Source of the DNA: an uncultured Caldilineaceae bacterium | GTDB lineage: Bacteria; Chloroflexota; Anaerolineae; Caldilineales; Caldilineaceae | Length of the DNA stretch: 53,100 nt | Direction of reading: 5' to 3' | Assembly: GCA_951813625.1 (NCBI GenBank) | Contig: CATOTS010000040.1 | Location: forward strand, 1 to 53,100 | In this document: piece after piece, positions 17,453-25,658 of the stretch | Numbering within the stretch: position 1 is the first letter of the stretch | How the letters are laid out: each line of letters opens with the position of its first letter | Translations under genes and position numbers: made by a program | The notes under the pieces: model-generated | What the model saw: only the letters and a program-made list of their open reading frames with translations | Told to the model about the DNA's origin: nothing | Database searches by the model: none

Positions 17453-19797
17453 GTTTTCGTGTTACCGCGAGGACTCTGCTTCACTTGGGCGCTGAGTTGA
17501 TTAGCTCAGAGGCGGTTGCTCTATTTGAGTTAGTGAAGAACGCGTTCGATGCTGGATCGCCACGAGTTACAGTCGAGGTCATCGTCCGTATTCCGCACCA
17601 GAAGATTGGTGAACTAATCAAGTGCATTCCCCACCCAAATAAGGACATCGGAACGTCTTCAGGAGAATGTCTCGAAACACTAAAGGTAGGTTCCCTCAAT
17701 GCGATTGATCCTACGAGCCCGAATTCGAAGGAGCTGCGTCACTCAGTTGAGCAGGCAAGGGACTTGAATGAACTTCGTGAGGTATTGAGGGCGAGCAATT
17801 ACTTGGTGGTCAGCGATACGGGCGAAGGCATGTCGCTCGACACACTGAATGACGTATTTCTCACAATTGGAACAAGGTCTCGGCTTGCTGCTCGAGAACA
17901 GCACCCCACAGTTGGGCTGGCCCGCCCAATTCTTGGAGAAAAGGGCGTAGGACGATTATCAGCGATGCGACTAGGAACTCAATTGCACGTTAAGACAACA
18001 ACAGCGACTGAAGACACATGGAATCTGCTTGACATAAATTGGTCGATGTTTTCTCATAAATCTGATGCTCTCCTGGAGGACTTTCCCATTGAGGCCCGGC
18101 GCGGCACGCAGAAGGACAATCCTGAGGTTTCCGGCACGCGCATTAAGATTACCGATCTTACTTCCTTATGGACCAAGGAAAGATTGGAAGAGCTAGCCAG
18201 GGTTGAATTCACTAAGCTTACAGACCCATTCACCGATCGGGCACTCTACCCTATTCGACTCCTATTCAATGGGGAACCAGTTTCGATTCCACGATTCAAC
18301 AGGATCCTCCTTGAGAATGCACATGCCACGGTGCAAGCTACATTTGAGAGGAGTGGCGACAAGGGAATGCGTCTCCTCGGGACAATTCGTTACAAAGATC
18401 GAGAATGGGTCTTCTCGGTTGAAGGCCCTCATTTGATGTCTGCTTCAGAAACCTCAATGGCCACGCTCAGATCCCTTGGACCCTTCGAACTGGAGGTCTA
18501 CTGGTACAATCGCCGGATACTAAGCGCTTTAGAGGGGGTGGGGGACCGAGCAACCGTGCTCCGCCTTGTAAGGGATTGGGGGGGTGGCGTTATGGTTTTT
18601 CGAGACGGATTTCGAGTGCTGCCCTACGGTGGTCCCGATGATGACTGGCTTAAGCTAGATAGAACGGCTTTCGCATCATCTGGCTATAAGGTCAATCGAA
18701 CGCAGTTGATCGGCCGTCTCAGAATTTCCGGCGAAAAGAACCCGGCGCTGACCGACCAGACAAACAGGGAGGGGCTGAGGGATTGTGAGGAAAAGTACGC
18801 TCTGGTTAAGTTACTTGGGCACGTCCTGCAAAGCCAACTTCGGACGTTTCTAGATGCGACAGATATGGAGATTAAGGCCCGAGAGCCGATCTATATTGGA
18901 GAGTTGGAGCAGCGAGTTGCAGAAGAGGAAAAGCAGATTCAGGACAACGTCAGACGGTTGATTCGCAAAGTTCCAGAGGTAAATAGAGAGCAACCTCTGA
19001 TCGATGCGATCCGGGAGGCGGCGGAACGACTGAGAACACTAATGACAGACGTTCGCGACCTGGCTTCTTCCTTTGAGGCCGGGCGTGGACAACTACTCAA
19101 CTTAGCAGGAATCGGCCTAACTGTCGAAGTGCTCGCTCATGAGTTGAATCGAGCCACCGAGCACACTCTTAGAACCCTTGTTGATGTCTCTGATGACAAT
19201 AAGCCGACTTCAATGGAAGCTACAGCACGGTTACTGGAGGCGCAGTTAAAGACGCTCCAGAGGCGACTCCGTGTGCTAGATCCACTCAGCACCGCTGGTC
19301 GTCAACGCAAGGAGACCTTCGACGTGGTAGCGGTTGCCCAGGACATGATAGAGGGTCATCGGGAGCGTTTTGCCAGAGAGCAGGTCACCTGCACTCTAGT
19401 TGTTGAACCAAGGGGACTGCCGAGCTATCTTCGCGTCAAAGCAGTAAAAGGAATGCTCATCCAGGTTCTGGGCAATCTCATTGACAACGCAACCTATTGG
19501 CTTCGGCAGCAGAGAACCCTGGATCCCAGTCATAGGTCGACTATCACGATTGCAATCGACACAGAAGCAAGGCAGCTATCGGTAACTGACAACGGTCCTG
19601 GTGTAGAACTCGATCTCAGGGAACGTGTTTTCGAGGCATTTTTTACGACTAAACCTGCTGGACACGGAAAGGGCCTAGGCTTGTTCATAGCGCGAGAGAT
19701 CGCCAAATATCATGGCGCCGAACTGTATCTTGAAGACCCCACTCAGGATGATCAACATACCTGTCACACCTTCGTTTTGAACTTAGGAGATATGTAG
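17449..19797 (+). CDS. Double-GHKL protein: Hsp90/MORC-like ATPase plus histidine-kinase core, 782 aa
   Basis: Two separate GHKL modules in one chain. The N-terminal one has ELVKNAFDAG (27-36), DTGEGM (123-128) and the lid GEKGVGRLSA (163-172), like MutL/MORC/Hsp90. A coiled-coil-like stretch (about 485-545) leads to a DHp-like helix with an H-box, LAHELNR (H564). A full histidine-kinase catalytic domain follows: N-box LGNLIDNA (674-681), DNGPG (714-718), FFTTK and GHGKGLGLF (738-746). There is no transmembrane segment, so any signal is cytosolic. It overlaps the ATPase gene by four bases and sits three bases before a receiver-like gene. I infer that it senses ATP or DNA state through the first module and phosphorylates or allosterically signals through the second. 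Confidence 0.78.
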   Translation: MSFRVTARTLLHLGAELISSEAVALFELVKNAFDAGSPRVTVEVIVRIPHQKIGELIKCIPHPNKDIGTSSGECLETLKVGSLNAIDPTSPNSKELRHSVEQARDLNELREVLRASNYLVVSDTGEGMSLDTLNDVFLTIGTRSRLAAREQHPTVGLARPILGEKGVGRLSAMRLGTQLHVKTTTATEDTWNLLDINWSMFSHKSDALLEDFPIEARRGTQKDNPEVSGTRIKITDLTSLWTKERLEELARVEFTKLTDPFTDRALYPIRLLFNGEPVSIPRFNRILLENAHATVQATFERSGDKGMRLLGTIRYKDREWVFSVEGPHLMSASETSMATLRSLGPFELEVYWYNRRILSALEGVGDRATVLRLVRDWGGGVMVFRDGFRVLPYGGPDDDWLKLDRTAFASSGYKVNRTQLIGRLRISGEKNPALTDQTNREGLRDCEEKYALVKLLGHVLQSQLRTFLDATDMEIKAREPIYIGELEQRVAEEEKQIQDNVRRLIRKVPEVNREQPLIDAIREAAERLRTLMTDVRDLASSFEAGRGQLLNLAGIGLTVEVLAHELNRATEHTLRTLVDVSDDNKPTSMEATARLLEAQLKTLQRRLRVLDPLSTAGRQRKETFDVVAVAQDMIEGHRERFAREQVTCTLVVEPRGLPSYLRVKAVKGMLIQVLGNLIDNATYWLRQQRTLDPSHRSTITIAIDTEARQLSVTDNGPGVELDLRERVFEAFFTTKPAGHGKGLGLFIAREIAKYHGAELYLEDPTQDDQHTCHTFVLNLGDM

Positions 19798-19799
19798 AC

Positions 19800-21866
19800 A
19801 TGGTGGACAATGCGGTTGAGGCAGATCAAGACCCTTTGAGAGTTCTCCTGGAGGAACAGGGAATCCAGCGCGTGGCTATCGTCGATGACGCATTTGACCC
19901 CATCGAAGTACAGGGCCTCTTACCGGAAGAGAAGGAGTCGCTCTGGGCCACAATTGAGTTCGACGAAGATGTGCAGGATGAATTCGCCCGGTTGCAATTG
20001 GGAATGAATACTGCCTACGACGTCACTGATGAGCTTATTGCCAGACTCGTGAATGATCCTTCCCAATGTCCTTTATTCATAGGCCACTGGGACAACAGCG
20101 ACGCTGCTCAGCGAATAAATGCCGGACTTAGCGGAGTGAAACCATTGGCAAGCCTCTTGCGCGACACTCTCAATGTGGAGGTTGGCGAATTCGAGTCCAC
20201 CGTAGAACCTGATCAACTGATTGATTACGATCCTCAGTTGCTCTTTCTGGACTGGCATCTCGGAAATGATGCGTCATCATCTGTAGAAGAAGCGATTGCC
20301 GGACAGGATCTTCCTACTGCTGTGCAAGCAGCAACTGAGAAGGCCCTTAAGGTCTTGCGAAATTGGCCTGACGAGAAACCCAAACCGCTTATCGTGCTAA
20401 TGTCATCAAGGCCAAGCATGCCGCAGGATGCTGGCGATTTCTGCCGTCGCTCGAGAATATTGCGGGGCATGTTTCATGCGGTGTCGAAGGACACACTCAG
20501 AGATTCTTTCAGCCTTCGCATGCATTTGTACTTGTTCGCCAGGTCTCTGCCAGAAGGTCGCCGAATTCAGACATTTTTGGATGCTTTGAGGGGCAAATTT
20601 CAGATTGTAAGAGATCAGTTTCTGGATGAAATCAGCGATTTGTCCTTGAACGATTACTCTTATATTCAGAGTTTGACCCTGCAGAATGACGGCCAACCAC
20701 TCGGTGATTATCTCCAACAGCTATTCAGCTCCTATTTGGGGCAGTTGCTCTTTGCTGAGGCGCTGGGCGACGAATGGGCCGATCTGGATACAATGACGTT
20801 TGGTGAAGCTCTTCCTAGCCTTGAGCCGCCATCTGACCGGTTGACAAAGGTCTACCACACTGCTCTGTTTGATACGAGTGTTGGGCCAATATATAGCCAT
20901 CCGTTAGCGGCACAAACTTCAGACTCTGCAGCAAATTATCTGCCGGTGCTCGCACTTGGAGATATCCTGAAGCGGGCATCTACTAATGGCGATGCAAGTT
21001 TTGAAATAGAAGCACCCAAGCTAGAGCAACCCCTTGAAGTTGGAGCCGGAATCGCTCCAAAGCCCGATTTGTTTCTGCTGATTAACGCTCAGTGCGACTT
21101 AGCGTTCAGGCCGGATTCTCCCAGGAGTCCAGAAGATGATGAGCTTTCAATTCTACTGCTCCCAGGGTATTTTGGACCAGTTGATTCTGCCCAAAGCGGG
21201 ACTAAGCTAAAGACGGAATTGTATCAGCACGATGGGGAAAGCTATCGTATAGAGTGGGACATTAAGAGGGTATTGGCGATCCCACACGATCGATTCTTTA
21301 GGTGGCAGGAGCAGGAAGAATACGTACGTGTAGCCCGCCTACGTCTCCCCTTTGCACTTGAGATACAACGCGCCTTTGCTGCCGACCTCACCCGAGTGGG
21401 AACACCTGTAACGCCACCTATCTACCAGCGGGTGACGACCCGTTTACTTCTACGGCATGCTACGGAGAGAACTTACGCAGCTGAAGATGCCTTACAAGAA
21501 GAGGAGGCCGCTTTCCTTGTGTTAACCAAAGCCGGTCAGAAATGCATCTTGACCTTCCCGTTACTGGCAAGGTTAAAGGAAATGCTTGATGATAAATTGG
21601 CTGCTATGGACACGCAGTTGAGGGAAGAAGGTGACAACTCAGGCCATCTTGGAGATAAGATTAGCGCGTTGAAACGAGCAATTGCCAACGAGAAGGAGTG
21701 GGCGCAAATCCAGTTGCCTATCAAATCACCAAGAAAAAATTCTCCAAGAAAATTCTTTAATAGCCGAATTCAGATAGTGCGAGGGGCAAAGGTAGGAGAT
21801 ACTTGTGACAACAACGATACGGTCGTAGCCGTCAGTTTAGACCTTGATGAGGTTATTACTCAGTAG
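19800..21866 (+). CDS. Degenerate response-regulator-like protein, 688 aa
   Basis: The N-terminal ~240 residues follow the order of a receiver domain: acidic pair D29-D30 in VAIVDDAFDP, a hydrophobic strand ending in a candidate phospho-aspartate D151 (LLFLDWHLG), the Ser/Thr switch in LIVLMSSR (about S202-203), and a lysine K230 in FHAVSK. The segment between the first two strands is far longer than in a normal receiver (about 85 extra residues). The rest has no domain I recognise and ends in a basic, Lys/Ser-rich stretch near RKNSPRKFFNSR. It starts three bases after the kinase-like gene behind AGGAG, so the two are very likely partners. Phosphotransfer is inferred, not shown. Confidence 0.65.
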   Translation: MVDNAVEADQDPLRVLLEEQGIQRVAIVDDAFDPIEVQGLLPEEKESLWATIEFDEDVQDEFARLQLGMNTAYDVTDELIARLVNDPSQCPLFIGHWDNSDAAQRINAGLSGVKPLASLLRDTLNVEVGEFESTVEPDQLIDYDPQLLFLDWHLGNDASSSVEEAIAGQDLPTAVQAATEKALKVLRNWPDEKPKPLIVLMSSRPSMPQDAGDFCRRSRILRGMFHAVSKDTLRDSFSLRMHLYLFARSLPEGRRIQTFLDALRGKFQIVRDQFLDEISDLSLNDYSYIQSLTLQNDGQPLGDYLQQLFSSYLGQLLFAEALGDEWADLDTMTFGEALPSLEPPSDRLTKVYHTALFDTSVGPIYSHPLAAQTSDSAANYLPVLALGDILKRASTNGDASFEIEAPKLEQPLEVGAGIAPKPDLFLLINAQCDLAFRPDSPRSPEDDELSILLLPGYFGPVDSAQSGTKLKTELYQHDGESYRIEWDIKRVLAIPHDRFFRWQEQEEYVRVARLRLPFALEIQRAFAADLTRVGTPVTPPIYQRVTTRLLLRHATERTYAAEDALQEEEAAFLVLTKAGQKCILTFPLLARLKEMLDDKLAAMDTQLREEGDNSGHLGDKISALKRAIANEKEWAQIQLPIKSPRKNSPRKFFNSRIQIVRGAKVGDTCDNNDTVVAVSLDLDEVITQ

Positions 21867-21876
21867 GAGGCAAGCC

Positions 21877-22692
21877 ATGGAGAAGCAAGTCCGACACATC
21901 CTCAGCCTTTCCGGCGGAAAGGACAGCGCAGCGCTCGCCATCTACATGCGCGACCGGATACCGGAGATGGAGTACATTTTTCATGACACCGACAAAGAGC
22001 TGCCGGAAACGCTGGACTTTCTGGCTAGGCTCGAGGCCATTCTGGGAAAGCCGATTGTCAAGACCTCCACGGTTGACAGTTTTGACCACTGGCTGACCGT
22101 CTATGGCGGGATGCTTCCTTCAAATCACCGGCGCTGGTGCACCAAGATGCTCAAACTCAAGCCGTTCGAGACTTATGTTGGCAACGACCCCGTAGTTAAC
22201 TATGTTGCCTTGAGGGCAGACGAAAATCGAACTGGCTACATCAGCGCCAAAGAGAACATCGAGACGGTCTATCCGTTTCAGGAAGATGGAATCGTCCGAG
22301 CAGACGTCATCCGTATACTTGAGGAATCCGGGTTAGGCTTGCCTCCATATATGGCATGGGGCCGCACACGATCTGGATGCTTCTTTTGCTTCTATCAACA
22401 GAAGATCGAATGGGTGCGGCTCAAAGAGGTCCATCCTGAATTGTTCGAAGAGGCCAAGAGGTACGAGGAACAGAGCGTATTACACGGCGAGGAGTTTTTC
22501 TGGAACGCGCGCGAGTCTCTGGCGGAATTGGAACGGCCCGAACGCGTGGCTCAGATCAAGAAAAACTGGGAGGCCACACAAGCGCGCCAGCGCGCACAGC
22601 GTACAAATCTGCCTCTTGTAGAAACTCTAGGGGGTTTAGTAGTGGACGACGAGCCACACGAGCGAGACGGGTGCTTGATTTGCTCCATCTAG
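21877..22692 (+). CDS. DndC/SspD-like PAPS-reductase-family sulfurtransferase, 271 aa
   Basis: An adenine-nucleotide alpha-hydrolase-fold enzyme. The PP-loop LSGGKDSAA is at residues 11-19. Cysteines C88 (RWCTK), C168 and C171 (GCFFCFYQQ) and a C-terminal C266-x2-C269 could hold an Fe-S cluster, as in DndC and related enzymes. In PT systems this protein activates the DNA backbone or carries sulfur from the cysteine desulfurase. It is shorter than classical DndC (about 500 aa) and resembles the short, IbrA-like or BrxP-like forms. ATG 21877 has GTAGGAGG nine bases upstream. An earlier in-frame start at 21844 would lie inside the previous gene. It overlaps the SNF2 gene by 22 bases. Confidence 0.82.
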   Translation: MEKQVRHILSLSGGKDSAALAIYMRDRIPEMEYIFHDTDKELPETLDFLARLEAILGKPIVKTSTVDSFDHWLTVYGGMLPSNHRRWCTKMLKLKPFETYVGNDPVVNYVALRADENRTGYISAKENIETVYPFQEDGIVRADVIRILEESGLGLPPYMAWGRTRSGCFFCFYQQKIEWVRLKEVHPELFEEAKRYEEQSVLHGEEFFWNARESLAELERPERVAQIKKNWEATQARQRAQRTNLPLVETLGGLVVDDEPHERDGCLICSI

Positions 22693-24092
22693 ACGCAGGA
22701 GGCCAACTGGAAGGCGATAAGGCCGATAAGATACCTTCAGGAGCAACATTGCCGGACCCGCTTCGACCCTATCAATGGGAGGGCGTGCGTTTTCTCTTGG
22801 ACAAGGGAGCGGGACTTCTGGCTGATGAGATGGGATTGGGCAAGACCGTTCAAGTGGCGGTCGCGTTGTCCATGAAACTCAAAACCGGACGTCGTCGACG
22901 ATCCTTAGTCGTTGTACCTGCAACCCTCCGCCTAAATTGGGCACGCGAACTGGCTCGTTGGGCGCCCGACATAAGCGTAGGCGTAGTCCGAGGTGGAACT
23001 GAAGATCGGCGCGCCTACTACATGCTGCCCTACAACGTACTGATCGCATCTTATGAGCAAATTCGGGCCGACTTCCTGCGCTCTTCTAACACCGCAGAAT
23101 ACGACGTTGTGGTATTGGACGAGGCCCAGCGGATCAAGAATGCAAATTCTGAAACCGCCCTGGCATGTCGTGTCCTGCGCCGCGATGCGTCGTGGGCTCT
23201 TACTGGTACGCCCTTAGAAAACCGAGTGAGAGATCTTGTCGGAGTCTATCGTTTCGTGTGTCCAGGATTGCTGACATCCGCGATGAGTCGGCCAGAGATG
23301 CATTCCGCAATGCAGCCCTTTTTCCTAAGACGGCGTAAATATGATGTTCTGCATCAATTGCCTCCAATCCAGTTTCAGGATGTCTATGTCGAATTGGAAG
23401 GACAACAGAAGCAGGCCTATGACGCACTCTGGGAGAATAGGATCAACCTGACCCATCGCGGAGGTAGCAATAACTTCACTTCATCAATGCTTGCTCTTAT
23501 CACTCGCCTCAAGCAAGTTTGCAACTTCCATCCAGCTAGCGGTGAATCATCCAAACGAGACGCTCTCGGCCTGATTATTGACGGGCTCGTATCAGCGGAC
23601 CACAAGCTTCTTGTTTTCTCCCAGTATGTCAAGACACTAAGATGGCTGGCACAGGAAATTGCAGGTACGGTTACAATTGACATTATTCACGGCGGGTTGC
23701 CCGAGAGCGACAAAGACAGAGCGGTTTCCCGTTTCAACAATAAACCAGGCCCTCGAGTGCTCCTGGTATCATTGAAGGCCGGAGGCGTTGGACTCAATCT
23801 TGGCGAAGCCAGCCATGTGGTCTTGTTTGACCGCTGGTGGAATCCTGCTGTAGAAGAACAAGCTATACACCGAGCACACCGTTTTGAGAGAGAGCGGGTT
23901 CTTCACGTTTATCGGTTTCTGGTTGCGGACTCGATTGAGGACCGAATCTCCACGATATTGGGTGAAAAGAGAGAATTATTTGAGCAATACATCGAGGCCG
24001 CCGACAACGCAACAGTACTTCCTCTTTCCGGGTGGGAATTGGAGAACATGTTGGATCTCGGCCACATTGACATGGGCCTTCCAGATTGTTGA
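22671..24092 (+). CDS. SNF2-family DEAD-like helicase/translocase, 473 aa
   Basis: A compact dsDNA translocase. Motif I is DEMGLGKT (52-59), motif Ia VVVPATLRLNW, motif II the DEAQ box (150-153), motif III ALTGTPLEN (176-184). Motifs IV-VI include LLVSLKAGGVGLNL, VVLFDRWWNPA and the arginine-finger region QAIHRAHRF. It is close to the minimal two-RecA core with almost no accessory domain, so partners probably supply DNA specificity. It starts with GTG at 22671, 22 bases inside the PAPS-reductase gene; no in-frame ATG occurs before motif I. SNF2 proteins occur in DISARM (DrmD) and in 7-deazaguanine systems (DpdE); here it sits where canonical Dnd loci would have dndD. Confidence 0.88.
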   Translation: MLDLLHLDAGGQLEGDKADKIPSGATLPDPLRPYQWEGVRFLLDKGAGLLADEMGLGKTVQVAVALSMKLKTGRRRRSLVVVPATLRLNWARELARWAPDISVGVVRGGTEDRRAYYMLPYNVLIASYEQIRADFLRSSNTAEYDVVVLDEAQRIKNANSETALACRVLRRDASWALTGTPLENRVRDLVGVYRFVCPGLLTSAMSRPEMHSAMQPFFLRRRKYDVLHQLPPIQFQDVYVELEGQQKQAYDALWENRINLTHRGGSNNFTSSMLALITRLKQVCNFHPASGESSKRDALGLIIDGLVSADHKLLVFSQYVKTLRWLAQEIAGTVTIDIIHGGLPESDKDRAVSRFNNKPGPRVLLVSLKAGGVGLNLGEASHVVLFDRWWNPAVEEQAIHRAHRFERERVLHVYRFLVADSIEDRISTILGEKRELFEQYIEAADNATVLPLSGWELENMLDLGHIDMGLPDC

Positions 24093-24122
24093 ACCAAACG
24101 TCAAATGAAATGAGGTACTGCA

Positions 24123-24941
24123 ATGGCGACGGTGAAAGAGTATCGTCAAATCCCGCTGGATAGTCTTGAGATTGGGAAAGGTCAAGCCAGGATCCGGGAC
24201 GTAGCCGTAGGTATTCCGGAGCTGGCCGACAGCATAAGAAAGGTTGGTTTACTGGAGCCGATCGTCGTCTGTCAGAGTAAGCAAGAGGGCAAATATGAAA
24301 TCCTCACAGGTCAGCGTCGTTTTTTGGCCCACCGTGAACTCGGTCTTGATACAATCTGGGCCGCGGTCCTGGACAGCAGTGTTGACGAGATTACGGCAAA
24401 GGTGATATCAGTCACTGAGAACCTGGTACGGCGTGACCTGAATAGCCGTGATCTCATTGATGCCTGTACTTACCTCTATAAGCAGTATGGTAGCGCCAGG
24501 GCGGTTGCGGATGAAACAGGACTACCCTATTCCGACGTTTTGAATTATGTGAAATATGATCGCCTCCGTCCGGAGCTGCGCGAGTTATATGATCAAGGCG
24601 AAGTCGAATTGCGCACGGCGCTCCGCGCGCAGGACGCAGCCCAGGTCATGGGTGGGGACGTTGCTACCAACGCGATTGCACTGGTCAACGAGATGAAACC
24701 TATGACCTATGCACAGCAAAAAAAACTCGCATCTGGTGTGAAATTGACCCCAGACAAACCATTGGATGAAACTATAGAGTCTGCAAAAACAGGTGCGCAG
24801 ATCACCCAAATAGTTGTGACCATAGGTATCGAATTGCTTCAGCAACTTCAACATTTCGCTCAAGACGAGCACACATCACAAAATGAAGCAGCTGCAACTC
24901 TGATTGAAGAAGGGCTTGAGCGAAAGGGTTACCGAGACTAG
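24123..24941 (+). CDS. ParB/Srx-fold protein, 272 aa
   Basis: The N-terminal ParB/sulfiredoxin fold spans about residues 8-110: QIPLDSLEIGKGQAR, ELADSIRKVGLLEPIVV, GQRRFLA (63-69) and TENLVRRDL (98-106), the pattern that binds and hydrolyses nucleotide. A helix-turn-helix-like region (SARAVADETGLPYSDVLNYV) and a C-terminal helical tail follow. No parA is present, so it is not a partition gene. Related proteins include IbrB (paired with the PAPS-reductase-like IbrA) and DpdB, which energises base exchange in DpdAB. It has its own ribosome site (ATGAGGT) after a 30-bp gap. I infer an ATP/CTP-driven step or DNA docking in the modification arm. Confidence 0.75.
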   Translation: MATVKEYRQIPLDSLEIGKGQARIRDVAVGIPELADSIRKVGLLEPIVVCQSKQEGKYEILTGQRRFLAHRELGLDTIWAAVLDSSVDEITAKVISVTENLVRRDLNSRDLIDACTYLYKQYGSARAVADETGLPYSDVLNYVKYDRLRPELRELYDQGEVELRTALRAQDAAQVMGGDVATNAIALVNEMKPMTYAQQKKLASGVKLTPDKPLDETIESAKTGAQITQIVVTIGIELLQQLQHFAQDEHTSQNEAAATLIEEGLERKGYRD

Positions 24942-24944
24942 CCG

Positions 24945-25658
24945 ATGGAAAATGATCTTTCTCCTGAACTGAAGCGAGACCTAATCCTTTCACTTGGCAC
25001 GCACCGCACTGAGAGGCGATTGTCTCCTCTCGAAGTTGCGCGTCTGATTGACTTACTTTACCGAAATGGAACCTCCTTTAAGGAAATCGCCCATCTGGTC
25101 AGTTTGAAGAGTACTAGCACGCTCAGGGAGATCCATCGTCTCTTGGCATTGACTCCTGACATTCAACATCTTGTCGGGTGGGGCAAGCCTTCTGCATCTA
25201 CGCTTCCGATGAAATCAGCACAACAAATTGCCCGTCTATCTTCGTGGCCTGACCAATTGACCGCCACCGAGGCTACACTAGTCCACGAATTGACCTCCGA
25301 AGAAACACGACAAGTGGTTGAGTCGAGAATACGTTCCCAAGAACCTATCGACGATTGCATCGATGCTGTATTGCGTCTCCGTCCCACAATTGAGCGCAAG
25401 TATCTGTTTCTCGGGGCGGTAATTTCCAGTAGAGTTTGCCGCCATCTGGAAACCCTGACACAAGGGGAACGCGACGAGGTCTTCAAAGCAAGCATTAGTC
25501 ATTGCTATGACAATTGGCCGCAGTGGTCAGGAAAGCTTGGCGACTCAAGGTTCACAATTTCCGGCGCCACTGACCTGGCACGTGTCATTGAACAGCTGCC
25601 TTCGGGTTTCGAACAGGCAATCACCTTATGCCTTGAAAGCTTCTTGGAACTCTCATGA
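24945..25658 (+). CDS. Unknown helical protein with HTH-like N-terminus, 237 aa
   Basis: I do not recognise a family with confidence. The N-terminus (LSPLEVARLIDLLYRNGTSFKEIAHLVSLKSTSTLREIHRLL, about 26-67) looks like a ParB- or resolvase-type helix-turn-helix, and a second helical region follows with no enzyme motif. It begins three bases after the ParB/Srx stop and overlaps the next gene (ATGA at 25655-25658), so it is an integral member of the operon. It could be the DNA-binding partner that was split off from the preceding ParB-like protein. Confidence 0.55.
   Translation: MENDLSPELKRDLILSLGTHRTERRLSPLEVARLIDLLYRNGTSFKEIAHLVSLKSTSTLREIHRLLALTPDIQHLVGWGKPSASTLPMKSAQQIARLSSWPDQLTATEATLVHELTSEETRQVVESRIRSQEPIDDCIDAVLRLRPTIERKYLFLGAVISSRVCRHLETLTQGERDEVFKASISHCYDNWPQWSGKLGDSRFTISGATDLARVIEQLPSGFEQAITLCLESFLELS

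Noticed and set aside
24123..24941. Plasmid or chromosome partition ParB
   Set aside because: No ParA partner and no parS-like sites seen. The gene sits inside a defence operon.
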